Shown: piece by piece, positions 26,458-35,476 of the stretch
Layout: every line of letters begins with the position of its first letter
Position numbering within the stretch: the stretch's first letter is position 1
Assembly (NCBI GenBank): GCA_963754535.1
Contig: CAVWGG010000011.1
Coordinates: 124,001 to 188,000 of the forward strand
DNA length: 64,000 bases
Source: RPQJ01 sp963754535
Lineage (GTDB): Bacteria; Pseudomonadota; Gammaproteobacteria; Steroidobacterales; Steroidobacteraceae
Direction of reading: 5' to 3'
Made by a program: the position numbers and the translations under genes
The notes under the pieces: generated by a model
The model's input: only the letters and a program-made list of their open reading frames with translations
What the model was told of the DNA's origin: nothing
Database searches by the model: none

Positions 26458-26518
26458 TTCCTTCCCCCAATAAGTGATGAGTGAAGCCCTGCGTTCCAGT
26501 CGCGAGGCTGCGCGGAGC

Positions 26519-28505
26519 CTAGTCGAAGCCGAGGCTTCGCAGCAACTCCCCGAAGCGAGGGTCGTTGCGCAGGGGATCGAGGAACGGGTCGTTGCGCGCG
26601 TAGACGAGTCCAGAATCGCCGATCGCCAGGGCTTTCTGCAGGCGTTCGATCGCCGCGTCCTGCTGATCCCACTGCGACAGCACCTGGGCCTGCTGGTAAA
26701 GCAGGCGGTCGCCTTCCTGCTCGACCTTGTCGAACGCCTGGCGCGATGCCGGAGAGTGGCCAAGTTTGTGCTCGGCGACGGCGAGGCCCGCCAGGCCGAA
26801 GTCGGTGGCAGGTTCCGCGAGGTATTCCTTGCGGGCCTCGTCGGCGCGGCCGAGCATGACCAGGGCATCACCGATGGCCGCGTGAGCGCGCGACATGCGC
26901 GGGTTCATCGCCAGTGCCTGGCGTGCTGGCGGGATCGATGCCGCGTAATTGCGAGCGGCGTATTCGATGGCGCTAGCGGCACGGTGGATGAGGGGATTCA
27001 GCTTGTCGAGCAGCAGCGCGCGCCGGATGGATTCGGCGGCTTCCTGTTTGCGACCGACGCGCGCGCAGTACTGAGCATAGCGCGCCAGCACCGTGGCTTC
27101 GCCCGCACCGAGTTCCCTGGAGCGCTCGAACGGTTCACGCGCGCCGCGTGCATCGAGCCTGCCTTGAAACAAAGTGAACCCGAGCGTCGAGTAGGCCTCG
27201 GCGAGTCCGGGTGCAATCTCGATCGCGCGCCGCGCCGACTGCGATCGCCGACTCGTATAACTCGTCGAGCTGTCCAACCTTGCCGTACTGGTTCGCGATC
27301 GCAGTCAGTGAACGGGCGCGCGCGGCATGCGCGGGCGCGAAGTTGGGATCGGCCGCGATTGCGGCATCGAACTGCGTGAGGGCCGCGCGCTCGGAGGCCT
27401 CGTCGACGCTCAGGTCGTACAGCGCGCGACCTCTGAGATAGGCATCGAAGGCCTCGGCACTGCGGGTCCCGCCTTCCGCTGCAAGCGCACCCGCGCTGCC
27501 TGCCGGAATCGTCGGGTCAGGCACCATTGCTGCCGCGAGCGCCCCGGCGACGGTTCGCGCAATTTCGCTCTGCACGGCGAAGATGTCGTGCAGCGATCGG
27601 TCGAAGCTCTGCGACCAACGGCTGAAACCGGTGTGCCCGTCGATCAGGTCCGCGGTGATGCGCGCGACCTCGCCCGATTTCCGGACCGTGCCGTCGAGCA
27701 GATAGGCGACGCCGAGGCCCGAGGCAATCGTGACGGCATCCTCGGTGCGATCGCGGAACTTGGCGGCGGAGGCCTGCGCCATCACCTGCAGTTTCAGGTT
27801 GCGCGCCAGGGTCGAGCGCAGCTCTTCTGACAGTCCGTCCGAGAAATAATCCTGGCTGGTGTCGCCGCTGATGTTCTTGAAGGGCAGCACGGCAATGCTG
27901 TTGCCCGTCGCTGCAGTGGCGCCTCCACCAAGGCGTCCCGTGCGCCAGGCGATGATTCCGGCTGCCCCGGCAAGCGCGCTTCCCGCGGTGGCCAGCAGCA
28001 TCGTGCGGCGCGACAGTCGGGCAGGCTGCGGTGAACTCGGTGCATGCAGCTTGCCGTGGTAGGCGGAAGCGTCAGTGGTTCGACCCGCGACGGCTTCGAC
28101 ACCGCGCACGATCGTCGCGATCTGCGATGCCTGCGAATCGCCGCGCCACCCCAGCAGGTCCACCGAGAGGTATTGGCGGAACCCGAGTGGTGGCATCGTG
28201 CCGTCGAGCGAGACCGGGACCAGCTTGCGCATGTCGCGTCCCTGCGAGGCTTCGTCGAGCACCCAGTCCGACGACACCGAGACTTTCGACCAGGCGACGA
28301 TCACCACGTCGCAGCGGGCGAGGGCGACTTCCACGGACTTGGCGAACACCGCGCCGCCCTCGATCAGCGTGTCCCACCAGACGCTGATGCCGGCCTGTTC
28401 GAGGGCATTGGCCAGCTGGCGAACCCGGTCCTGGTCGGCGTGTGAATAGCTGAGGAATGCCGTCGGGCGCGCACCTGCGCCCTGCATGCCCTCGTCCTCG
28501 GACAT
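26519..28505 (-). CDS. TIR-transmembrane-FlgO-like-TPR protein, frame break near 27239
   Basis: About 661 residues once the frame is restored. Residues 13-135 form a bacterial TIR domain (FLSYSHADQDRVRQLANAL, GISVWWDTLIEGG, SSDWVLDEA with candidate catalytic Glu85). A transmembrane helix spans about 168-186. Then follows a FlgO/CadC-like segment (NSIAVLPFKNISGDTSQDYF, SDGLSEELRSTLARN) and TPR repeats to the end. The frame changes between LDELYESAIA and SARRAIEIAPGLAEAY; dropping one base at about 27239 joins them. In the wider family the same central-TPR part is fused to winged-helix or cyclase modules; here TIR takes that place. The start ATG (MSEDEGMQG) at 28505 is chosen over 28568 since upstream residues look non-native. 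Function is unknown; TIR domains can hydrolyse NAD or mediate binding. Confidence 0.82.
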
Positions 28506-28592
28506 TGTTCTCGACCCCTCCTGCCGCTCGTGCGGCGAGTCTAGCGCGGAAGTCTGAGCTCCGCGCATCGGGCCGGTGTGAGCCGGGTTTGC

Positions 28593-29945
28593 CTACGGCT
28601 TCGATCCCAGCAGCGCGAGTGCTGCCACGGTGTTGACCTTCGCGCCGAGTGCGACCGCCGGCAGGTCGACGAAGAAGTCGGGGTTGTGGTTGGAGTAGGG
28701 GAACAACCTGCCCAGCTTCTGTGCTGCGGCAACGCGCTCGGGCGGTGCAACTCCGATCAAGAGGAACACATAGGGAGTCTTCAAGGGTGCAAACGCTTCC
28801 TGGAAGTCCTCCGAGCCCATCACCGTCGGGAAGTTGGCGACGACCTTGCCGTCGCCGAGCAACGCAGTCAGGCCCGGTCGCAGTCGCTCCACCAGGGCGG
28901 CATCGTTGACCAGCGGTCCCGAGTATCCCTTCATCTTGCGCGTCGGCATGCGATCGGCCGGCACGCCCGCCGCGACGGCAATGCCGTTGTTGATTTCGTC
29001 GATGCGCCTGAGCATGAGCTCGCGCACCTCGGGCGTCAGCCAGCGCAGGTTCAGCAGCAGCATCGCGGATTCGGGGATAACGTTATTGTCACGGCCCGCA
29101 CGGATCGCGCCGACGGTCAGCACGGCCGGTGTCTGCGGATCGATGGTGCGGCTGACGATCGTCTGGTAGGCGAGCACGGCTTGCGCGGCCATGACAACCG
29201 GGTCGATTGCCATCTCCGGCGCGGAGCCGTGGCCACCGACACCGCGGAATGTGACGTCGAGCTGGTCGACGCCCGCCATGCGCACGCCTGCCGTGTTGGA
29301 AACCATGCCGACGGGCGCCGGAGCCGTGTGACTGCCGAGCGCGAAATCCGGCTTGGGCAGGCCCCGGGTCCACAAACCATCGTCCACCATCGCCTGTGCG
29401 CCGAGTCCGGCTTCTTCCGCCGGTTGCGCATAGACGACGAGGGTGCCGGACCACTCGGCCTTGAGCTTGGTCATCGCTGAGGCCAGGCCGAGCAGCCAGG
29501 TGACGTGCGCGTCGTGACCGCATGCGTGCATCACGTCGACTTCACTGCCATCGGCCAGCGCCTGCGGCTTCGTCGCTGCCCAGGGCAGGCCCGTTGCTTC
29601 TCGCACACCGCCGTTCGCGTCCATGTCGGCGCGAAACCAGAGCGTCGGTCCCGGCCCGTTCTTCAGCACTCCTACGACGCCGGTCCTGCCGATCCCGGTC
29701 GTCACCGTGTAGCCAAGCTTCCTGAGTTCAGCCGCGACGATGCCCGCGGTACGGGTCTCGGTGAAGCCGAGTTCCGGGTTCGCGTGCAGGTCCTTGAAGG
29801 TTGCTTCGAGCCTGGGCGCGTCGGCATCGATCACCGTCTTGACCTTGTCGATCAGCGCCTGTGACTGCGCACGGGTCGGTGCGCTGCCCGCGGCGGCGAT
29901 CAGCAACGTCATGCAAAGGGCAACGCCACGCATGTTCAGGATCAT
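28593..29945 (-). CDS. M20 family amidohydrolase, exported
   Basis: A 450-residue M20D peptidase/amidohydrolase with signal peptide (VALCMTLLIAAAGSAPTRAQ). Metal ligands appear in DVMHACGHDAHVTWLLG and in AEEAGLGAQAM; the dimerisation domain holds the TFRGVGGHGSAPEM segment, and GSEDFQEAF gives the final ligand region. Relatives cleave aminoacylated aromatic or fatty amides (hippurate or IAA-amino acid type). Export to the periplasm is typical for the Xanthomonadales group. It reads away from the TIR gene region in the same direction, 88 bases upstream of it. Confidence 0.93.
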   Translation of the reverse strand: MILNMRGVALCMTLLIAAAGSAPTRAQSQALIDKVKTVIDADAPRLEATFKDLHANPELGFTETRTAGIVAAELRKLGYTVTTGIGRTGVVGVLKNGPGPTLWFRADMDANGGVREATGLPWAATKPQALADGSEVDVMHACGHDAHVTWLLGLASAMTKLKAEWSGTLVVYAQPAEEAGLGAQAMVDDGLWTRGLPKPDFALGSHTAPAPVGMVSNTAGVRMAGVDQLDVTFRGVGGHGSAPEMAIDPVVMAAQAVLAYQTIVSRTIDPQTPAVLTVGAIRAGRDNNVIPESAMLLLNLRWLTPEVRELMLRRIDEINNGIAVAAGVPADRMPTRKMKGYSGPLVNDAALVERLRPGLTALLGDGKVVANFPTVMGSEDFQEAFAPLKTPYVFLLIGVAPPERVAAAQKLGRLFPYSNHNPDFFVDLPAVALGAKVNTVAALALLGSKP

Positions 29946-29961
29946 GGAGACCTCGATCGAC

Positions 29962-31029
29962 TCAGGGAACCAGCGAGAGGAACAGGAATGCAGCGAAAAT
30001 CACGACTTGCACGGCACCCTGCATCATGTTGGTGCGACCGTTGCCGAGCCCGATCGAGCAGACGCCCAGGCTCAGCACGAGCAGGATCATGTCCTTCGCC
30101 TGGAGTCCCAGCACCAGCGGCAGGTCGAGCAGGACCGCAACCGCGACGACCACCGGGATGGTGAGGCCGATGCTGGCCAGCGCCGAGCCGAACGCGAGGT
30201 TCATGCTGGTCTGCAGGCGGTTGTTGAGCGCCGCCCGAATGGCGGACACGCCTTCTGGCAGCAGCACGACCATCGCGATGATGATGCCGACGATCGCGCG
30301 CGGAGCGCCCGCCGAGACGACCGCGGCCTCGATCGCCGGTGAGATCAGCTTGGCGAGCCCCACGACGGCCACCAGCGCGACGACCAGCAACACGAAGCTG
30401 AGCCAGGACTCGCGCGTCGATGGCGGCGCCGCATGCACCTCCTCGTTCGACGGGTCGGTCGCCGGCAGGAAGTAGTCGCGATGCCGCACTGTCTGGAAAA
30501 AAACGAAAGCGCCCCAGACCAGCAGCGAGCTCACGGCTACGAACACGAGTTGCGTTGTCGTGTAACTGGCGCCGGGTGCGCTCACCGTGAACACCGGCAG
30601 GATCAGCACCAGTGTCGCAAGTGCCGTGAGTGCAGCGAGCGCGGGCCCGGCGCCTTCGATCCGGAACGACTGTTCCCGATGGCGCAACCCGCCGAGCAGC
30701 AGGCAGATGCCGATCACGCCGCTGCTGATGATCATGACCGTGGCGTAAATCGTGTCGCGGGCGAGCGCGGCCTTTTCCCCGCCGCCCGCCAGCATCAGCG
30801 ACACGATCAGGGCCACCTCGATCGCCGTGATCGCGAGCGCGAGTACCAGGGTGCCGAACGGCTCACCGACCCGATGTGCGACGACCTCGGCGTGGTGCAC
30901 CGCCGAGATCACCGCCGCCAGGAGCATGACTGCGCTTGCGGTGGCCAGCAGTGTCCCACCGGGCAGCCACCATGCGGCAAGCAGCAGGCCCGCCGCGGCG
31001 ATCGGGATGAATTTGTGCCAAAAGGACAT
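29962..31029 (-). CDS. chaA: ChaA-type calcium/sodium:proton antiporter
   Basis: A 355-residue membrane protein with about ten helices in two homologous halves. The signature glutamates lie in LALAITAIEVALIVSLML and in VVLLPEGVSAIRAALNN, as in ChaA and other CaCA superfamily exchangers. A cytoplasmic loop (residues 195-210, DPSNEEVHAAPPS) splits the halves. It exports Ca2+ or Na+/K+ in exchange for protons. It lies 16 bases upstream of the M20 gene, so the two may be co-transcribed, and is divergent from sucA. Confidence 0.92.
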   Translation of the reverse strand: MSFWHKFIPIAAAGLLLAAWWLPGGTLLATASAVMLLAAVISAVHHAEVVAHRVGEPFGTLVLALAITAIEVALIVSLMLAGGGEKAALARDTIYATVMIISSGVIGICLLLGGLRHREQSFRIEGAGPALAALTALATLVLILPVFTVSAPGASYTTTQLVFVAVSSLLVWGAFVFFQTVRHRDYFLPATDPSNEEVHAAPPSTRESWLSFVLLVVALVAVVGLAKLISPAIEAAVVSAGAPRAIVGIIIAMVVLLPEGVSAIRAALNNRLQTSMNLAFGSALASIGLTIPVVVAVAVLLDLPLVLGLQAKDMILLVLSLGVCSIGLGNGRTNMMQGAVQVVIFAAFLFLSLVP

Positions 31030-31237
31030 TCGGGCTCCAACTGGTCGGACCGCGTCTGACGGCGGCGGCTTGGCAAAAGGAACCGGACTGTAACCCAGCG
31101 GTCAGCCGGAAATGGCGTACCGTGGACAGGTTCGCCGGTTTACTGCCCGGGCCCCCCGATTTCGATAAACTACCCGGCCATTTTTTCCTGGACCGAATGT
31201 CTGGATCCAGCCCCCCGCGGGATCCGAACGGGACGCG

Positions 31238-34147
31238 ATGACCGAACCCAAACCGATGCTGACGGCCACTCCGCTGGCGGCCGGAAACGATGCCTATGTC
31301 GAGGCGATGTACGAGCGCTACCTCGCGCAACCGGACGCAGTGGATGCGCGCTGGCGCGACTATTTTGCGAGCCTGGGCCCCACGGGCCAGGACGTGGCCC
31401 ACGGCCCGCTGATCGAGGAACTGGCCCGACGCGCCAGGGCCCCGCGTCGCCCGTTGACGGCGGCGCCCGTCGCGGCGGGTCCCGCGGGCTCGCCACCCTT
31501 GGGCGATTCGGCGGCGGCCAAGCAGGGCGCGGTCTCCCGGCTCATCCAGATCTATGCGAATCGTGGGCACCTGATCGCGGACATCGATCCGCTTGGCCTC
31601 ACGGTGCGTCCGGTGCCGAAGGTGCTGGGCCTCGACTACCTCGGGCTCACCGAGGCCGACCTCGACACCGAATTCCTGACCGGCAGCCGCAATGAGGCCA
31701 TCAAGCCGCGCCTGCGGCTGCGCGAGATCATCGCGCAACTGAAGCACATCTACTGCGGCACCATCGGCGCCGAATTCGCGCACGTCTCCGATGAGACTGA
31801 ACGCCTCTGGCTGCAGGATCGTTTCCAGGTCGGCCGCATGCACCAGGCGTTCCCCACCGACACGCGCAAGGAGATCCTGCGCCACCTGACGATGGCCGAA
31901 GGCCTCGAGCGCTACCTCGCGACTCGCTACCCCGCGCAGAAGCGGTTCTCGCTCGAAGGCGGCGACAGCCTGATCCCGCTGCTCGAGGAAGTCCTGCAGA
32001 GCGGCGGCTCGAGCGGCGTCGAAGACATCGTCTTCGGCATGGCGCATCGCGGCCGGCTAAACGTGCTGGTCAACGTCCTCGGCAAGTCACCCGAGGCACT
32101 GTTCTCGGAGTTCGAGGGCAAGTACGACCTGCAGAAGCTCAAGGGCTCGGGCGACGTGAAGTACCACAAGGGCTTCTCGTGCGACGTGAAGACGCCGTCG
32201 GGCAACGTACACGTGGCGCTGGCGTTCAACCCCTCGCACCTCGAGGTCGTGAACGCGGTCGTCGAGGGCTCGGTGCGCGCACGCCAGGAGCGGCGCGGCG
32301 ACGAACGCGGCGACAAGGTGATGCCGGTGCTCATCCACGGCGACTCGGCGTTCGCCGGGCAGGGCGTGATCCAGGAAACGCTGCAGATGTCGCAGGCCCG
32401 TGCGTTCTACACGGGCGGCACGCTCCACCTCATCGTCAACAACCAGGTGGGTTTCACCACGCACGACCCGCGCGACACGCGTTCCACGCTGTATTGCAGC
32501 GACGTCGCGAAGATGATCGAGGCGCCGATCCTGCACGTGAACGGCGACGATCCCGAGGCGGTGGTCTTCGCTGCGCGCTTCGCCGTCGATTACCGCATGA
32601 AGTTCCACAAGGACGTCGTGATCGACCTCGTCTGCTACCGCCGGCTCGGCCACAACGAGGCCGACGAGCCCGCGGCGACGCAGCCGGTCATGTACGCAAC
32701 GATCCGCAGGAAGCCGACCACGCGCCAGCTGTATGCGGAAAAGCTCGTCGCCGAAGGCGTGATCACAGCCGCTGATGCGGACGCGCTCGTCGAGCAGTAC
32801 CGTCGCGGCCTCGACGAAGGCAAGCCGCAGACGAAGAACGTGCTCGGCCTCATCGGCAACAAGTACACCGTGGACTGGACCAAGTACCACGATGTCGACT
32901 GGTTCGAGGAAATCCGCTCCGGGGTCAAGCCGGCGCTGCTGAAGGAACTCGCGGCAAAGGTCACGACGTTCCCGGAAGGCTTCACGCTGCATCGGCAGGT
33001 GCAGAAGATCGTCGACGACCGTCGCAAGATGGCGGCGGGCCAGTTGATGGTGGACTGGGGCTTCGCCGAGTTGCTCGCGTACGCGAGCCTGCTCGACGAG
33101 GGCTACGAAATACGCCTCACGGGCCAGGACAGTGGCCGCGGCACGTTCTTCCATCGTCACGCGGTGGGCCACGACCAGGCCACCGGCGCGACGCACATCC
33201 CCTTGAAGCACCTGAAGCCCGGGCAGCCGCGCTTCCGCGTCACCGATTCGCTGTTGTCGGAAGAGGCCGTGCTTGGCTTCGAGTACGGCTACTCGATCAC
33301 CGATCCCAATTGCCTCGTCATCTGGGAAGGCCAGTTCGGCGACTTCGCCAACGGCGCGCAGGTGATCATCGACCAGTTCATTTCGTCAGGCGAAGCGAAG
33401 TGGGGCCGCTACTGCGGGCTCACCATGTTCCTGCCGCACGGGTACGAAGGGCAGGGGCCGGAGCACTCGTCGGCGCGCCTCGAGCGCTTCCTGCAACTCT
33501 GCGCCGAGAACAACATGCAGGTGTGCGTGCCGTCGACGCCCGCGCAGATGTTCCACATGCTGCGCCGGCAGATGGTGCGTTCGTTCCGCAAGCCGCTCAT
33601 CGTCATGACGCCCAAGAGCCTGCTGCGGCACAAGCTGTCGGTGTCTGCGTTCGACGAGTTGACCAAGGGGCAGTTCCAGTGCGTCGTGAACGAGATCGAT
33701 GACCTGCCACCGAAGGACGTCACGCGCGTTGTCTTCTGCTCGGGCAAGGTCTACTTCGACCTGCTCGAGGCGCGCCGCGCCGACGAAGCGCGCAACGTCG
33801 CGATCGTGCGCATCGAGCAGCTCTATCCGTTCCCGTCCGAGGATTACGCCACTGCGCTCGCGCACTACCCGAACGCGCGCGAAGTCGTCTGGTGCCAGGA
33901 AGAACCGCAGAACCAGGGCGCCTGGTACCAGATCCGTCACCGCCTGCAGGATTCGCTGAAGGGCAACCAGGAACTGCTGTATTCGGGCCGCCGTCCGGCC
34001 GCAGCGCCGGCCACGGGTATTCCACAGATGCATTCGACGGAGCAGCACAACCTCGTGGCCGCGGCCATCACCGCCTCCACGCAAGAACGGTCCGCGCGCG
34101 CCACCACCCGTCTGCGCGCAATGGCCAGCACCAGGAAAAAGTCATGA
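31238..34147 (+). CDS. sucA: SucA, 2-oxoglutarate dehydrogenase E1
   Basis: A 969-residue thiamine-diphosphate enzyme of the citric acid cycle. The N-terminus (NDAYVEAMYERYLAQPDAVD) matches the E1o docking region, EDIVFGMAHRGRLNVLVN and NNQVGFTTHDPRD form the ThDP/active-site region, and the C-terminus has EEPQNQGAWYQIRHR. The ATG at 31238 follows a 208-base leader separating it from divergent chaA; a GATAAACT box at about 31165 could be the -10, but no convincing -35 was found. It overlaps sucB by 4 bases (ATGA). Confidence 0.97.
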   Translation: MTEPKPMLTATPLAAGNDAYVEAMYERYLAQPDAVDARWRDYFASLGPTGQDVAHGPLIEELARRARAPRRPLTAAPVAAGPAGSPPLGDSAAAKQGAVSRLIQIYANRGHLIADIDPLGLTVRPVPKVLGLDYLGLTEADLDTEFLTGSRNEAIKPRLRLREIIAQLKHIYCGTIGAEFAHVSDETERLWLQDRFQVGRMHQAFPTDTRKEILRHLTMAEGLERYLATRYPAQKRFSLEGGDSLIPLLEEVLQSGGSSGVEDIVFGMAHRGRLNVLVNVLGKSPEALFSEFEGKYDLQKLKGSGDVKYHKGFSCDVKTPSGNVHVALAFNPSHLEVVNAVVEGSVRARQERRGDERGDKVMPVLIHGDSAFAGQGVIQETLQMSQARAFYTGGTLHLIVNNQVGFTTHDPRDTRSTLYCSDVAKMIEAPILHVNGDDPEAVVFAARFAVDYRMKFHKDVVIDLVCYRRLGHNEADEPAATQPVMYATIRRKPTTRQLYAEKLVAEGVITAADADALVEQYRRGLDEGKPQTKNVLGLIGNKYTVDWTKYHDVDWFEEIRSGVKPALLKELAAKVTTFPEGFTLHRQVQKIVDDRRKMAAGQLMVDWGFAELLAYASLLDEGYEIRLTGQDSGRGTFFHRHAVGHDQATGATHIPLKHLKPGQPRFRVTDSLLSEEAVLGFEYGYSITDPNCLVIWEGQFGDFANGAQVIIDQFISSGEAKWGRYCGLTMFLPHGYEGQGPEHSSARLERFLQLCAENNMQVCVPSTPAQMFHMLRRQMVRSFRKPLIVMTPKSLLRHKLSVSAFDELTKGQFQCVVNEIDDLPPKDVTRVVFCSGKVYFDLLEARRADEARNVAIVRIEQLYPFPSEDYATALAHYPNAREVVWCQEEPQNQGAWYQIRHRLQDSLKGNQELLYSGRRPAAAPATGIPQMHSTEQHNLVAAAITASTQERSARATTRLRAMASTRKKS

Positions 34148-35364
34148 GCACGATCGAAGTCCGCGTCCCGCAACTGCCCGAGTCGGTGGCCGATGCCACG
34201 CTGGTGGCGTGGCGCAAGCAGCCCGGCGATGCCGTCAACCGCGACGAGAACCTCGTCGACCTCGAGACGGACAAGGTCGTCCTGGAAGTGCCCGCGCCTG
34301 CGAGCGGCGTGCTGAAGGAAATCAAGATGCAGAACGGCACGACCGTCACGGGCGGGCAGATCCTGGCCGTGATCGAGGAGGGCGCGGTCGCCGTTGCCTC
34401 TCCCGCCCAGGGCGCGACCCCTGCCACTGCCGTGGGCGAGGTGAAGAAGGACACCGACAAGCTCGCGCCTTCGGTGCGGCGCCTGGTCGAAGAGCACAAG
34501 CTCGCACCGGCCGATATCGCAGGCTCGGGCCGTGACGGCCGCATCACCAAGGGCGACGTGCTGACCCACCTCGCCGACAAGAGTGCGGCACCCGCTGCTG
34601 TCCTTGCACCCGCATCCGTCGCCAAGCCGGCCGCAACGTCGGCACCCTCGCAGCCTGCCGGTGAACGAGGCGAGCGTCGCGTGCCCATGACGCGGCTGCG
34701 CGCGCGCATCGCCGAGCGACTGGTCCAGGCGCAGTCGACGGCAGCCATGCTGACGACGTTCAACGAGGTCGACCTCAAGGCCGTCAACGAACTGCGCGCG
34801 CGTTACAAGGACAAGTTCGAGAAGGAGCATGGCGCGCGTCTCGGGTTCATGTCGTTCTTCGTCAAGGCGTGCGTCGAGGCGCTGAAGCGCTTCCCGGTCG
34901 TCAACGCATCGGTCGACGGCAACGATGTCGTCTACCACGAGTTCTACGACGTGGGCGTCGCGGTGTCGACGGACCGCGGGCTGATCGTGCCGGTCCTGCG
35001 CAACGCGGACCAGATGGGCTTTGGCGAGATCGAGAAGTCGGTCGTGGGGTACGCGACACGCGCCCGTGAAGGCCAGCTGACGCTCGAGGAACTCACCGGC
35101 GGCACGTTCACGATCACCAACGGCGGCGTGTTCGGCTCGCTGCTGTCGACCCCGATCCTCAACATGCCGCAGAGCGCGATCCTCGGCATGCACAAGATCC
35201 AGGAGCGGCCCGTCGTCGTCGACGGCCAGGTGGTCGTGCGGCCGATGATGTACCTCGCGCTCTCCTACGACCACCGGCTCATCGACGGCAAGGAAGCCGT
35301 GCAGTTCCTGGTGTCGGTGAAGGACTCGCTGGAAGATCCCGCGCGCCTGATGCTGCAGATCTAG
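34144..35364 (+). CDS. sucB: SucB, dihydrolipoyl succinyltransferase E2
   Basis: A 406-residue E2 subunit. The lipoyl domain has its lysine at residue 44 (VDLETDKVVLEV); the peripheral-subunit-binding domain is PSVRRLVEEHKLAPADIAGSG-like (about 105-140); Ala/Pro-rich linkers separate domains; the catalytic domain ends with LALSYDHRLIDGKEAV carrying the acid-base histidine and aspartate. The frame opens upstream inside sucA, but the ATG at 34144 is the family start and overlaps the sucA stop. A palindromic repeat starts on the base after its stop codon. Confidence 0.97.
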   Translation: MSTIEVRVPQLPESVADATLVAWRKQPGDAVNRDENLVDLETDKVVLEVPAPASGVLKEIKMQNGTTVTGGQILAVIEEGAVAVASPAQGATPATAVGEVKKDTDKLAPSVRRLVEEHKLAPADIAGSGRDGRITKGDVLTHLADKSAAPAAVLAPASVAKPAATSAPSQPAGERGERRVPMTRLRARIAERLVQAQSTAAMLTTFNEVDLKAVNELRARYKDKFEKEHGARLGFMSFFVKACVEALKRFPVVNASVDGNDVVYHEFYDVGVAVSTDRGLIVPVLRNADQMGFGEIEKSVVGYATRAREGQLTLEELTGGTFTITNGGVFGSLLSTPILNMPQSAILGMHKIQERPVVVDGQVVVRPMMYLALSYDHRLIDGKEAVQFLVSVKDSLEDPARLMLQI

Positions 35365-35458
35365 AGGGGTTAGGGGATGGGGGTTAGGGGCTAGTCGGAA
35401 GCCGCAACGCGGCGCTCCAGAGGCTCGACTAACCCCTAACCCCCAACCCCTAACCCCT
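35365..35458 (+). repeat. Palindromic TTAGGGG element, copy A (between sucB and lpdA)
   Basis: Arms 35365-35397 and 35426-35458 are reverse complements over 33 bases with two mismatches. Each arm contains two TTAGGGG units (AGGGGTTAGGGG ... GGGGTTAGGGG), followed by TAGTCG. The loop holds a small hairpin GCCGC-AAC-GCGGC (35401-35413). It starts directly after the sucB stop and ends 10 bases before the lpdA ribosome site. The G-rich arm is on the mRNA-like strand and fits the four-tract pattern of a G-quadruplex. Copy B at 51845-51969 has the same plan. Confidence 0.9.
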
Positions 35459-35476
35459 TGCCTGTTCGGAGTGACC

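Noticed and set aside
26519..31029. Defence island around the TIR protein
   Set aside because: Neighbours are an amidohydrolase, an antiporter and a small lipoprotein; no other immune or mobile gene is present.
31140..31237. A defined promoter for sucA
   Set aside because: GATAAACT could be a -10, but no -35 at proper spacing exists, so no feature was recorded.
35365..35460. TTAGGGG repeats as a chromosome-end telomere
   Set aside because: They sit inside an operon, are palindromic, and recur in a second operon; bacterial chromosomes of this group are circular.
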